From: Branchiostoma floridae
Lineage: Eukaryota > Chordata > Leptocardii > Amphioxiformes > Branchiostomatidae
NCBI RefSeq assembly: GCF_000003815.2
Contig: NC_049991.1
Span: 14,353,873-14,417,872, forward strand
Length of the DNA stretch: 64,000 nt
Direction of reading: 5' to 3'
Below are positions 32,932 to 44,856 of the stretch, piece by piece (the stretch's first letter is position 1; the number at the start of each line of letters is the position of its first letter). The translations under genes and the position numbers were made by a program. The notes under the pieces are model-generated. The model made no database searches. It had not been told where the DNA came from and was given only the letters and a program-made list of their open reading frames with translations.

Positions 32932-33082
32932 CAGGCTCCGTGGATCGGTAGAATCATTATCCTCACCACTCGTGGTGAGGAAACGTACTCTTCTGGCCGG
33001 CGAACTCCCCTAGCGTACTATAGACTCTATTTGTCCAATTTCTACAATTAGACCACCGATCCACGTAGCCTGGTAGAGGCTA
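32932..33082. mobile_element. Mutator-like MITE with exact 9-base target duplication
   Basis: TAGCCTCTACCAGGCTCCGT ... CCTGGTAGAGGCTA, 151 bp, extended by CGTGGATCGGT / ACCGATCCACG. Flanked exactly by CACTATCTG at 32923-32931 and 33083-33091. It contains a hairpin CCTCACCACTCGTGGTGAGG. Confidence 0.85.
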
Positions 33083-33868
33083 CACTATCTGCACATTCTG
33101 TAGAGGCGTTCAACTGTGCTCAGACTGATAACAGTAGAGATGGCACTTTTAAAACTACTGAATTTTTGAAGACTGAAAACATCAATGCATCATTCCTGTA
33201 TTTACGATGAAACCATGAAATATGATGTTCATCGAATCAGATAAAACGCACAAAAAATGATTTAATAATCTTCAAAGACTTGGAGTCAAAGTAGACAAAG
33301 TTTAATCTGCGACGTTTGAACTATAGAGGAGACCTAGAAAAAAACGATGAGCTTTGAAACGCCAGAACAAAACATGTATGCATGGAGTTCCATTGCGCAA
33401 GCCCCCAACCATCAAAATGGCCAGCTACAAGTTTATTTTCAACTCCTATTCTCCCATCATAAGGTCTATGTTAGACACAATAATAACACTTTGTCTTCAA
33501 CATTGGTCCGATCAAAGGCCTTGGTCCGATGCAGTGATGAGCAATTGGCTGTTTCGCTTTCAGTGAGTCCAGCGTAAAAATCAATGCCAAGGCTAGTAAT
33601 CATACGTAACCTCTCACTCACTACCGCCACTCAGTACGCGCCATTGTCTGATACGGGCCGAAAAAATCTACTGCGTCACAACTCCATCCCCCCTCCCCCT
33701 TCTGGCCCGTCTGAAAGGTGGGGAGGGAATCTCGGGGGTCATTTAGCGAAGCCGCGCGTGTGTACTGTGAGGGAGTGTATGAACAGAAGGTGATAATGAT
33801 ATTAACACCGAATCGTGTGAAATCCTAAGCGACGCCACGCCCCCTGTTGACATGGAAAATAGGGGTCA

Positions 33869-33920
33869 TTACGTCACCCTGCAAGGGTCCGATTCGGGGA
33901 GGGTTCGTTGCTAAGCAAAC
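33869..33920. promoter_or_regulatory. CRE-like and X-box-like sites beside a gap
   Basis: TTACGTCA (33869-33876) and GTTGCTAAGCAAAC (33907-33920), a near-palindrome like the RFX X-box, lie in a CpG-rich patch from about 33640 to the gap at 34016. This is the composition of a promoter, but no exon could be joined to it. Confidence 0.3.
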
Positions 33921-34015
33921 GGGGTGGTGGATCGTGTCAATATCAAAGTGCGCCCAATAACTTGTAGACGTTTGAGTAAAAAAGGACATGGCATTGGCAG
34001 TATTCAATGTGGAGC

Positions 34016-34272
34016 NNNNNNNNNNNNNNNNNNNNNNNNNNNNNNNNNNNNNNNNNNNNNNNNNNNNNNNNNNNNNNNNNNNNNNNNNNNNNNNNNNNNN
34101 NNNNNNNNNNNNNNNNNNNNNNNNNNNNNNNNNNNNNNNNNNNNNNNNNNNNNNNNNNNNNNNNNNNNNNNNNNNNNNNNNNNNNNNNNNNNNNNNNNNN
34201 NNNNNNNNNNNNNNNNNNNNNNNNNNNNNNNNNNNNNNNNNNNNNNNNNNNNNNNNNNNNNNNNNNNNNNNN
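34016..34272. other. Assembly gap (257 N)
   Basis: Run of N next to the CpG-rich patch at 33.6-34.0 kb. Confidence 0.99.
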
Positions 34273-34726
34273 ATACCGGCTTATAGTGACCCACTTTAAA
34301 GCAATAATTTCTTCGTTTATAGTGTTCTAACATCCACTGGATGGCACGATCAATACAACACTCAGGTTATAGCTGTTTTGCTTACTGCATATCTTTTAGA
34401 ATATAAGTGCTGGGTTGGTGTGTGTCTAGGGGCATTTTACATAAAAGGCAAATGGTGGTAAATGGTGAAATTGTGCAAAGATTAGATATGGCATTTTATC
34501 TATTAAAAGTCGGTTTGTCAAAACGTATGAGGAATATGAACTTTTCAGTGCTACCCATGTGTCTAAAGTGATGGGATTTGCTTTCGGTATAATAACTAGG
34601 TAGGATATTTCTATAATTAAACATACAGAGTACAATCTATGAAACTAGCTCATAATAATAAGTTTGATGATAAGTTTGTTGCAAATCCTTGCCCGAAGGC
34701 TAATTGCAGGTGACAACAATACACTT

Positions 34727-34797
34727 TTGCTGGCCGTTTCTTTTTGCACTGGGTGGCTTGTACTTCCGGCCCAGGACAAAAAGAAGCGGCCAGCAAC
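34727..34797. repeat. Hairpin, 20-base arms
   Basis: TTGCTGGCCGTTTCTTTTTG pairs with CAAAAAGAAGCGGCCAGCAA (one mismatch) across a loop of about 30 bases. It lies in sequence related to the dispersed repeat at 47396-47605 (TTGCAAAT, GCCCGA.GGCTAAT, GCAGGTGACA at 34680-34710). Confidence 0.65.
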
Positions 34798-34875
34798 TCC
34801 AAGAGTATATTATGGGCCCAAAAAGACGAAAAAAGGTCAAGAGAGCCTGCTATGGAGGCTACTGCTTTACCCTAT

Positions 34876-35052
34876 TAATCTCCAAGCAGACCCTACACTA
34901 CAGTAGCATAAGATAATATCAAAAGCTGTCAGAGTAGTGAAGCCGGCCTAGGTGTGTGTTTCGCTAATGTACACCTCTTGGCTGACTACATTCCTTGGCC
35001 AGTTTACTGTTTAGTACTATTTTATGCCATTGTGGGGTCTGCTTGGAGATTA
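34876..35052. mobile_element. MITE of the TAATCTCCAAGCAGA family
   Basis: The ends TAATCTCCAAGCAGACCC and GGGTCTGCTTGGAGATTA are complementary, extended by GCATAA / TTATGC. CTTTACCC occurs on both sides (about 34866-34873 and 35054-35061), the likely target duplication. Other copies: 41477-41655, 44701-44856, 57738-57902. Confidence 0.8.
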
Positions 35053-35411
35053 TCTTTACCCAACTCCGAGCGGCAGGTCCTTTGTTGTGTTGGTTCTGTG
35101 GCGCTGGATAGTCGGCGTCCCCTGGGAAATGTTTGCCGCCGTGATTTATGCAGTAATCTGTGGAACAGATTACCGCGGGTCACGCCGATTATTCATGCCG
35201 CTCGGACCGGACCGGACAAGGGACGGACAGGACCACAAATACAAGCTGCCTGCCTCCGAAAACATGTACACTTACAGTTCTACTACTCAAAAGAAGTAGA
35301 CTTAACGACTCACTAGATACCTCAGTCATCTTCAGCTCTCAGGCCCCACTCTCATGCTATCGCGTATAACGTGTTACATGCTACACCACGCATTCTCTTT
35401 TCTGGATACAG

Positions 35412-35435
35412 CAAGGAGCTTTTAAAAGCTCCTTG
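35412..35435. repeat. 24-base perfect palindrome
   Basis: CAAGGAGCTTTT and its exact complement AAAAGCTCCTTG, with GGATACAG directly on both sides. Similar palindromes occur at 48252-48282 and 56314-56333. Confidence 0.8.
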
Positions 35436-36097
35436 GATACAGGTATCACGTCGACTGTTAAGCTGGTTTGTAAACAACAATGAAACGACGAGCTACAATA
35501 CCTACAATATGGCCCACTTTCTGTCAGATAGACCAAAGTGAACTGAAGAGTCCCACCTTTGTTCTTGGACCAGTCGCTGATGTTGCCTCGCTTGTTATCT
35601 ATAAAAAACACATAAAAAGTGAAACACCACACGTTTCTAACGAGATGACCAGATCGTTAAATTTGACAATACTGTAATGTGAGTTTGACAAAGTAGGTTC
35701 GACTTTATTAGTTCATCCGTTATTCGTATGCTGAAATAAAACATATATTTCGGAACATTCGTTGACTGTCCAACTGGAAAAATAACGAATGTGATTCTAA
35801 TAAACAGTGATCTTCATGAACACGGAACTAATGTCAACACAGATATGGAATGCATCTGATGTACGCAAGTGAGCAATTTGCCGAAATAGAAACATTACTA
35901 GTATTCGTGTTTCCAGTAAAAAAACGTAATCATGAATTTTTCCGTTGATTTAAAATTATATATAATACACAGTTAATTTATAGAAAGGAATTAAGTGACA
36001 AGAATTCTGTGGTCTCTTGTTTTATGTTTTTGGATCTTTAGACAAACAACGGTTCTCCCCTTGACGATAACAGCTTGCGCGATGACGTTTCCAGCGT

Positions 36098-36116
36098 CAC
36101 GTGAGAGTATTATGGG
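36098..36116 (+). promoter_or_regulatory. CBX-A upstream motif block
   Basis: CACGTG E-box (36098-36103) followed by TATTATGGG (36108-36116), 66 bases before the start codon. TATTATGGG recurs upstream of CBX-B on its own strand (55438-55430), next to a CRE and an E-box. No TATA box was seen. Confidence 0.4.
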
Positions 36117-36181
36117 ATGCGCACCACAGGGAATTCCAACATTGGAGGTCGGCAGCACGCAGCAGCTTTATCTGCCGAAAC

Positions 36182-37953
36182 ATGGAGCTGTCGGCTGTAG
36201 GGGAACGAGTTTTCGCCGCCGAATGCCTGGTCAAAAAAAGGATCCGAAAGGTGATGCCCGTTCTCTACGTGTCCTCCGGTTTGTGTAGTTTGTGCCCGTG
36301 CACACGACATGTCTGTCTCACTATTGCTGTGTTTTCTATTTCCAGTGCAAAGCCGAGTACCTAGTGAAATGGAAGGGGTGGTCGCCCAAGTAAGTACGGT
36401 CTGTGGATGGTTTGAGTAGCGTCCAGATTTGTCCATTTTCGCTACCTTTTTGTCCTCGCCCTGTCTCACCACCGACATGTTGTGTTCAGGTACAACACCT
36501 GGGAGCCGGAGGAGAATATTCTGGACCCCAGACTTCTCGCAGCCTTCGAAAATAGGTGGGTTTTGTGGGGTTTTCTGGCCGCCTCTGCGTGCCCCATTTT
36601 CTAAACATGGCGGATTTGGGAGTCAGAAGCTCATTGCATTTAAGTTCGGGAAATGGCCAGTCGGTGATTTTGTGTCTTTGTGACCATTTCAGCTTACGTG
36701 AAAGGGAGGTGGGTGGCCACAAGAGAGGTCCCAAGCCGAAAAAGCTTCGTCTACAGGTAAAAATAATTTACTGATTTTCACTATCATCCATTGAGAGACA
36801 TATCTACTGGTGCTACACTAAGCATTTCACATTTTATTCAATTATGCTCTAAATCTCCTTTACGGTTGTTTCAGCAAAGCCAAATAGTTGTGATGTTTAT
36901 GTGTTTCTTCATGTTTTCCTTCCACAGATGAGACACGGGGACGCTTCTGTGGCGCTCCCCGAACCTAACTCGGAAGGGTACGCGGAGCAGGAGGACCCTG
37001 GCGGCCATGTTAGAACTGAGGAGGAAGAAGCACCAGGCGGCAGTCCAGACCAAGAGACGTCCCAATCGAACGGGCTGGTTTCGTCCCGTCCTGCCGCTTC
37101 TCCGCCGAGTGAAGACGACCAAGTCCCGAGCCCGGCAGGGATGTCTTCCGGGGAAGACCAGCCGAGCCCGGGCGGGCAGCAGATCGCAGGCAGTCCGGGG
37201 AGAAGCCCGACTCCCGCCCGGCCTCCCTGGGAAAGGGAAACCCAACACAAAGGTCACTTCGGAGGGGCAACTAAATCGGCTGGTGACGAGATCTCGCTGC
37301 CAAGCCGGAGTCCCGCCGCACCACTAAATCACACCAAGGCCTCGGAGCGACCGGCCCCGCTTCTCAANNNNNNNNNNNNNNNNNNNNNNNNNNNNNNNNN
37401 NNNNNNNNNNNNNNNNNNNNNNNNNNNNNNNNNNNNNNNNNNNNNNNNNNNNNNNNNNNNNNNNNNNGTAAAATCCAAGACGCACAAAGCCAAGAAACGG
37501 TCTAAAGACAAGCCCAAGGATCTGTCCGTCCGTCGGCGTGTGGGCCGACCAAAGGGGAAAAGCAAGAAACACAGCCATGCCGTCCCCGCCCCCACCCCTC
37601 CCACTCTATCCCCCATCTCTCCACCCCACAAGCCTTCCTCACCGCCAAACAAACCACAAAAAGACTCGTCTAAACGTAAGCAGCCCGTCTTCGAAATATG
37701 GAATCCATTTGAGGACACGGGCAGTCGAAAACAACAGACCGTGAACCCGCCCGCCAAGGCAAGGAGCCCCCCACTCGCTGCCCGGCCGCCGAACTCCCGT
37801 CCCGCGGTGTGTCCCTCCCGAGCCGCGGGCTGGCAGCCTCCTAACGCCCTGATGAACCAGGTTCTCATCACGGACGTCACGACCGGGATGGTCACAGTCA
37901 CCGTCAGAGAGTGTTTCACCGATAAAGGCTTCTTCAAGAACAGGGGAACCTGA
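36182..37953 (+). CDS. Cbx: Polycomb chromobox protein, CBX-A
   Basis: Five exons: 36182-36250, 36346-36389, 36490-36555, 36693-36756, 36928-37953, with consensus junctions and phases 0, 2, 2, 0. About 422 residues, of which 33 fall in a gap (37368-37467). The N-terminal chromodomain [20 protein letters not shown], then [25 protein letters not shown] carries the H3K27me3 aromatic cage F11, W32 and W35. The [10 protein letters not shown] motif of CBX4/6/7/8 relatives follows. The long exon 5 is disordered and has an AT-hook-like [13 protein letters not shown]. The C-terminal C-box [23 protein letters not shown] binds RING1 in this family. It therefore acts in PRC1 in the nucleus, reading H3K27me3 to hold genes silent. 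Odd: Cys24 stands where relatives have Gly at the exon 1-2 junction. Orthology to a single vertebrate CBX cannot be set from sequence alone. Confidence 0.92.
37368..37467. other. Assembly gap (100 N) in CBX-A exon 5
   Basis: Exactly 100 N, a conventional size, so the true length is unknown. The frame is open on both sides as assembled. Confidence 0.99.
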
Positions 37954-38805
37954 ATACGGAAGTTGGCCTGTCGTTTGATCAAGAAAGAACTGTTGGTTTG
38001 ATCGACGTGCACAGTCGTCCGTTCTGAACTCCGTAATGTCCGTTCGTCTGTCGAACAATAGCAGGACTCGGGCAGAAGAGGAGGAAGACAAACTGTCAAA
38101 CGTTCAGTAAACGTTGTAACTGTCAAAGTTCGTACTATATATATACTCCATAGTTGTCGTCGTCCTGAGATACACGTATATCTAATCAACATGGACGTGT
38201 CACGTCAGACCAGGCTTGCACTTGTGCTACGAAGTCAGGACCTATACTTACAGCTATCCTCCTGCACGGTATCAACTCTAGATATTGTTCACGTTAGACC
38301 CAAAGAGTTGTTAAAACACACTCTACATCGTCTGGACTTAACAGTTATAATACTGACACGAGATTACAAAAGAATGTTTAAAGTGGTTCTTGATTTCCAA
38401 AAGAACATTCACGCTTGGCATGAGGAATTATTCAATATCAATTTTTTTTCTTCTTCAGACCCACTTTGTATACCATAAAGCAATGTGTCGCAACAAGAAA
38501 GTTTGATTGAAAAAGGATCGAGAGCGGCGTGAAGGGACAAAAAATTAAGTGGGAATTAATGTAAGTCAGTCTTTTGACTAATCAAATGTATATCGTATCA
38601 ATTAATATGACTTTGTATTATAATGGCCATAAGTATTTTGCTACTACCACGGAGCCATGATGTATATAAGGTAACGGATATAACCGTTCACGTCTTATAC
38701 AGGCATAGTCGTTAAAACGTAGATGTCAGGCAATTGTCTTGTATTCTAATATACCGCAGTGGAGCCCAACTACAGAACAAGTGTAATTTTGCTTATTTAT
38801 ATGTG

Positions 38806-38811
38806 AATAAA
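38806..38811 (+). terminator. Polyadenylation signal of CBX-A
   Basis: AATAAA about 850 bases after the stop codon, the first good signal in that strand. It would give a 3' untranslated region of about 0.87 kb. Confidence 0.5.
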
Positions 38812-39496
38812 TATAAAAAAACAACGACTGGCTTGTTGACTGGCGTCTTTTATTTGCTGATTTTATAGAATATTCATTTGTAAAGTTGTAGGTATATAAA
38901 ATAAGTCATACTTTTTCACAAGTGGATTAATAGACGTTATCAGGATGGCGATAAATTTCTTATATTTTCCCAGACGAGTATGAAGAAGGCTTGGTTTCCA
39001 ACGGAAGCAGGCTATCACTAATAAAGGATACAAATCAGTAGATAATTCCTCAGAATGTCAAAACGTTTCTATAAGTTCGCGGCGTCATCCAGCAATACGG
39101 TGCACAACTGCAAGTTCGCGTCATAAAGGGTTTATTATGTCTTTTATCAATGGCTTACCGAAACTCAAACCATTGTGATCAATACTTTGCAGGCAAAACC
39201 CAGTAACTTGCGTTAAGTTTCTTTTGTTAGCATAATTCGGAGTGAGAGTTAAAGTCGGGTATCTCTAATCTCTACCAACACTTCTCTTAAACGTTATCTA
39301 CATCATCGCGAGCACGAAGTCACTTGAACAAGAGTAATGCACACGTGGACTGGATAACATCAGGGTTACGCCTATAAATCGAGACTGACGCTGCCAAGAG
39401 GACATTTTACTTCGCCTTGTTACCGGACTTGACACCCAGGATTCAACACATGTGTCCGGCATATGATAGTAGAGCTCAGAGCCTCTTCTTTCTATC

Positions 39497-39709
39497 AGTC
39501 TCTACCAGACTCCCGCCTGGCTGAATAGTAATAGGGGACTTTGGCCTAGTTAGGAATAGAAGTCTAGTAGGAGTAAAGGAACTGACTGGCCGGCGTGGTA
39601 GCTGGATAGACAGCAAACGACTTAATGAAAACCCATAGCAACTTATTTGTCCCTATTGGGCCAAATTTCCTTTTCTTTTTTATCCATCTGACACGTCTTC
39701 TTTGAGACT
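39497..39709. mobile_element. MITE of the AGTCTC family
   Basis: It starts AGTCTCTACCAGACTCCCGC and ends CTTTGAGACT. The internal order AGTAATAGGGGACTTTGGCC, AGGAATAGAAGTCTAGTAGG, TTTGTCCCTATTGGGCCAAA and ATC.A.CTGACACGTCT also occurs at 40842-41270 and, reversed, at 48953-49148. Confidence 0.65.
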
Positions 39710-40841
39710 GCTTTTCTGTACGGTCCTGTATATGCTCGCGAGTCAACAGCAGTTACCATACATGACTAGAATACGAATGAACGTTTTCTTTGCGTGTGTG
39801 TGAACAAGAGGCTTGTGGAAGAAGTTACGCATGCTTCTTTTCAGGTACGAAGTCTATTTTGGGACGCCGACATACACTGTAACAGCAACATCACGTCAGT
39901 TAGCTTCAAGAATTTCAGAATCGTTCTATAAGAGGATCATAGAACTTGGTGCATTTGTCATATAGTTTACTACCTATAGCCTCATGGTAAACGCTTGTTG
40001 TTGTTTTTAAACTTTTTATAGCTTGAACGTAAACCAACAGGATAAAATCCTATTACTGCCGGGTTCCTTACACTTGCTGCGCTCTGGATTTTTCAGGACA
40101 GTGAGTGTAAGGAGCTCAGGTAGCAATTGGATGGTACGCAGGCCAGTTTGTTCGAACGAACAGAGGGTTTTTACACACGATAGGTTTCACGCGATACCAT
40201 AACCGCACCGTCCATTGCCGTCCGTTAGCTTTAAAAGTCAAGCGTATCACGTGTGAAAGTGTTCTCACTCCGTTTGTCACCCCGTTTTTCTCAGCATGAA
40301 CAGTCCATGCGGGTCGTGGTTGAGATTTCACGCTGCACCATTGTGCCCCCGTACGGCTTTGTTCCCTGTCAGCGATGGCACCAAACAAGCCCTCCCCAAT
40401 ACCGGCGGGGTCAGAGGTGAGGGCGGGGGGACAGCTTACCACAAAGCCTCGCTTCTCTGGGCGATTAAATAGCCTGCTTTGACTGCTCTGAGCAGAAAAT
40501 TAACCCAGAAACTGCCTCTATCTACTTGTATGGGTTCCTAACAATGCACGGCTTTAACTCATTCTGTCTGCAGGCTGAGTTATGGGGCTAACACATCGAC
40601 GCAAATCATCATCGAAATCAACAACAAACTTCCCCCGCCACTAGTTAGTACTACAGGTACGACTTTAAAAGGACATAGACGTAACTCTACAGACAATACA
40701 ATTTTGATTGAATAGTTAAGAAGATACTAATGCGCATGTTTTTTTCTTTATATGTGATGCCTTAATAATTCTCTGTCACGTTAGTTAAGACCGTACTTGG
40801 GATTAGATCGTGCTCGTGTTGTGTTATCGGGTTTCGAACTC

Positions 40842-41270
40842 CCAGACTCCTGCCTGGACGAATAATAGTAATAGGGGAATTTAGCCAAGTTAGGAATAAA
40901 TAATAAGTTTATTGCAAATTCCTGCCCGAGGGCTAATAGCAGGTGACAAAAGAAAAAAGACAGACAAGTAATGGTAAACACTAAAACAGTATAGTAAGCG
41001 ACTACTCTAGTGTAACTTAAAGATGTAACTTATTGGGTTCGACTTCTTTTTCTGAGACAGTGGAAGACAAGTGATACCACTTTTTTACTGTAATGTGTGG
41101 GTTTTGCGACGTTTAAAGTCTAGTAGGAGTTAATTGGCCTAGGAGTGAACTGATCGGCCGTTGGATAGTCTTTAAAAGACTGACTGAAAAAAAACCATAG
41201 CAACTTATTTGTCCCTATTCGGCCAAATTTGTCTCCATTTTACCCAGCTGACACGTCTGCCGGGAGACTA
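40842..41270. mobile_element. AGTCTC-family MITE interrupted by a dispersed repeat
   Basis: The left part (CCCAGACTCCTGCCTGG, AGTAATAGGGGAATTTAGCC) and right part (AAGTCTAGTAGGAGTTAATTGG, TTTGTCCCTATTCGGCCAAA, CAGCTGACACGTCTGCCGGGAGACT) match 39497-39709. About 210 bases at 40906-41115 are foreign to that copy and match, reversed, the repeat at 47396-47605. Confidence 0.6.
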
Positions 41271-41457
41271 TATGTCGTACCGCTCACCGTTGTGGGCCGT
41301 AGTTCTATAAATGGAGAACATTATCTTCGTGAGTGAACCCTACGCAAAGTCAATAATGGGCATGGTGTTCGCTAATCTTCAAGCATTTGCCTCACTTTAC
41401 CATCACGTATCAGAGAATATCTAACTACACACTCGTGTACCTTCTGCACTTCTGTGC

Positions 41458-41822
41458 TAGCCTCTACTAGGCTCCCTAATCTCCAAGCAGATCCTACAAT
41501 GGCATAAGGTAGTACCAAACTGGCCAAGTAGTTTAGACAGCCAAGAGGTGTCCATTTGCCATGTAGACAAACACACCCCTAAGCCAGCTTCACTCCTCTG
41601 CCAGCTTTTGAAATTGATACTAACTTATGCTACCGTAGGATCTGCTTGGAGATTATAGGCTCCCCAGCTCGCTGGAAAAAAATAGTAGAAATTGGCCAAA
41701 GTACAGTTTGCGACTGAGGAGCCTGGTAAAGGTCGGCCAACCAACTCCTCTGGTGTGTCTTTTGTCTATTTGGCCAATTTCTGCTATTTTTTCCAGCGAC
41801 CTGGGGAGCCTCATAGAGGCTA
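41458..41822. mobile_element. Mutator-like MITE with a nested MITE
   Basis: TAGCCTCTACTAGGCTCCC ... GGGGAGCCTCATAGAGGCTA, flanked exactly by CTTCTGTGC at 41449-41457 and 41823-41831. It contains GGCCAAA, CCAACTCCTCTGGTGTGT and CCAGCGACCTGG, the family core. A second element at 41477-41655 is inserted near its left end. Confidence 0.88.
41477..41655. mobile_element. TAATCTCC-family MITE nested in the preceding element
   Basis: TAATCTCCAAGCAGATCCTA ... TAGGATCTGCTTGGAGATTA. Exact 9-base target duplication TAGGCTCCC at 41468-41476 and 41656-41664, made from the host element's own sequence. This establishes a 9-base duplication for this family too. Confidence 0.9.
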
Positions 41823-44492
41823 CTTCTGTGCAACCAATGAAGTTAATGGTGAAGTTAGAGCTACATGTACTACATGTATACAATATGAAGTTGACATCAG
41901 TACGGATAGCGTTGCTACGTAGTACATTGAATGACTGACTTAGAATCACTGAATAGTTTATACCGACCCTGAGATTATTAGGAGCTCACATTTATAATCT
42001 TACCAAGGAAATGGTCTTATGAAGTTTTCATCGGAATTATTCTATTGTTTCGTAATTGGATGTCCACTAGTCACATAGCAGGAATAACATCATCTCAATC
42101 TATCTATCCCCTCTTGTGCTATTGATTCTCAATACACTTAAGATTTCCATCCAGTATCTTAGCACTCATACTTTGAAATTCATACATTAAAGATGCACAT
42201 ACACACAACCACGAAACGTCGTTATCACTTCCCAGCGTCGTTTAATACGCGCGATCTTTTGACATGTTATGACGCCGCGTTTGCCGTTTCCTGTTTACGA
42301 GGTACTGATGGTACTGATATAACTTCACCGCACTCGATACACTGGTTCGGTTGGACCTGCAATTCTGAAATGAAATTAACCTCAGAATTTCATAGCTTTG
42401 TCGGGATGACAGTGACACGATAAGCATGTTCAACTGTATATTAACAGCGAGTTTCGGGTGGTTGCCTCACTCCACAGAAAGCACTCCAAGGCCTGGCAGG
42501 ATAATCATGGTTTGGCGTGGCGATCGCAGGCTCTTGGCTCTTGAGGCCACTCCGACCTAGACGCACCGTACTGCAATCTGAAAAATCGTTGTTGATGCAC
42601 AGCTAGGAGCAACATTTTCCCCGTTTCATAGTGCTAATCGTTTGGCTAATTAGTGTCTTTGTACAAGGTTAGCTAATTGTTATCTTGACTGTTCCTCATC
42701 AAAACTCGCGAGCTCAGCTCTGCCACAAGACGAGGTACAATGTGCGAACGGGAGGCGCGGAAAGGGGTTTCACTTCTCGCACATCAGGTATTGAAGGTGT
42801 AATGTGACTGACCAATCAGTGAACAGAACGTCATCGCCAACCACTAAGGCAATGTACAATAGTGTAGGATGTTGACGTTTGGCCAGCGAACATTAGGAAA
42901 ACGTAAAAAAAGAGAAAAAAGCTCGACAAAATATGAGTCAAACATCTCCTTAGAAAGTAGATGTCTACCGTCGTATTTTCTCGTTGTAAACAACAATCTA
43001 AAGATTCTTTTCAAAGATTAGGGAAAGGCTATAGAAAGAGTTCGTTTACAAATTTTCTTTTTTTATTCAAAGATTAAAACGACATAGTAGTCATGTGTCA
43101 GTATGTGCTGAGGTTTATATTTATTGATTGAGGATGTTTCCAGAAATCGAATTAACATACGAGATGTCATAATATTAATATGCTGTATTGCTTTCAATCT
43201 CTCAAGAAATAACACTACGGTAGAGCAGTGTACTAGTGTATGGGCAATTGGAATACAATTCTGAATTCTGTAAACACGTACCATCAAAGACCAATGTGTT
43301 GTTGCATATTAGGCCACAGCAAGTAAATATGGTATGGATGACTCCAACTATAATAAAATAGGAGAGCGAGAAATAAAGATTGGAAAAAAGAGCTAGTAAT
43401 AAGACGTCTTAATTAAAAGCGACAAACAATGATATCACACAAAGTCTTTTGTTCATTTGTATTCAAGAAGGGGGAATCACTGAGCGCACTGAGATTATCT
43501 ATGTAACTTGTTGTGACCGTATATGCTCAACGCTAAGATTTTAGTCTGGTGACGTTTCAGCCTCATTGATCAATTAGCCAATGATAGGGGATACTAACTT
43601 ATGATCGGCAAAAAATCCTGGTACGGTAGAAAAAAACCCTGGCACATTTTTCACACTATAACGTTAACAGCCAGTGTTATAGGGTGAATAATCAAGTTGC
43701 TAGGGGAGCTGCGTAGTCAGTCTGGTAGAGACTAGCTTGAACTAGACTCCGAGTGTCAAGAAGCTCAGCTGACCAAAGTGATTCAATTTACCCTGGTGAT
43801 CTATTGAAATTCTATGGAAAGCTGAGTAAAAGGCTAAGAATGGACAGGTTTGTACCAAATGAAACTTGTAGGTTTCTTTCCCAGTTACATTTTCAGCTGG
43901 ACTCCTATTGGATAAGGATGGACACGTCTGAGGCAAGGCAGGATTTTTGTGTCTAACTCTAAGAAAGAAGTCTATGAAAACTTCGGTTATTTTGCACAAC
44001 AAATGGTGCCCGCGTCAGCAACACAATCACAACGACTTTCTTCAGAAAGGTTGAAACAAAACCCAGTGATCGCGCTCGGGTACTGGCTCAATGTTGCTGT
44101 TTTTCGTCTCAGTGTTTCGTATTAGATATTGGAGAAAATTAAACATCTTCATAACCAATTATAAACAGTACCAGCTAGCAATTTCGAGTACTTAACGATG
44201 TGCTACTTCTTACATTCTTGTTTAATCCTTAATTTCTGTGATTCCAAATTAGCAATTTGTCACAACAAATGCGACGGGCCATTTATGTAGCTGCGATGGG
44301 CCTTGGTACAACCATCCAATTTCTACCAGGGCTCCTTGCACTCGCAAGCATTTATTGTTTAGACTGATAATTACCGCTTGTACTGTTTTATATATTAAAG
44401 AGCTCCTCGACGAAAGATAAGAGTTTGAGTTATTTCATAAAAAAAAAGGTCATAGGCAAAGTCGAAATGAAACAAAAATGTGATACATGCAC

Positions 44493-44493
<1 letters not shown>

Positions 44494-44530
<37 letters not shown>
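44494..44530. repeat. (GTATAT)n microsatellite
   Basis: About six units of a hexanucleotide GTATAT ending in GCATATATGC. Confidence 0.9.
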
Positions 44531-44531
<1 letters not shown>

Positions 44532-44700
44532 CATATATGCTTTCACGGAAAATTAAGAGCTGTTGATAAAAAGATGGAGAAAGAATAATGTTGTTCATAC
44601 GTAACCCTGAGTTCCACCATAACGTTGATTTTCGGTGCACTACGATATCTATATCTCACCAACGTTGCAAAAAATCGGCTATGCCTTACAACCATTCTTT

Positions 44701-44856
44701 TAATTTCTAAGCAGATCATATGGTAGTATAGTATCAAAAGCCAGAGGAGTGAAGCTGGCCTAGGAGTATGTTTTGGCTACATGGCAAATGTGCATCTCTT
44801 GGCTAACTACACTCCTTGGCCAATCTTATGCCATCGTAGGATCTACTTGGAGATTA
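44701..44856. mobile_element. TAATCTCC-family MITE
   Basis: TAATTTCTAAGCAGATCATA ... TAGGATCTACTTGGAGATTA with the family core GCCAGAGGAGTGAAGCTGGCC and CTCTTGGCTAACTACACTCC. The ends are more diverged than in the other copies and no target duplication is clear. Confidence 0.75.

Noticed and set aside
33347-33577. Overlapping frames including MASYKFIFNSYSPIIRSM
   Set aside because: The donor-like end (CA/GTGAGT) is weak and the two overlapping frames look equally plausible, so neither is supported.
36871-38192. Minus-strand frames of up to 287 codons opposite CBX-A exon 5
   Set aside because: Antisense of a GC-rich coding exon and bridged by N; no domain.
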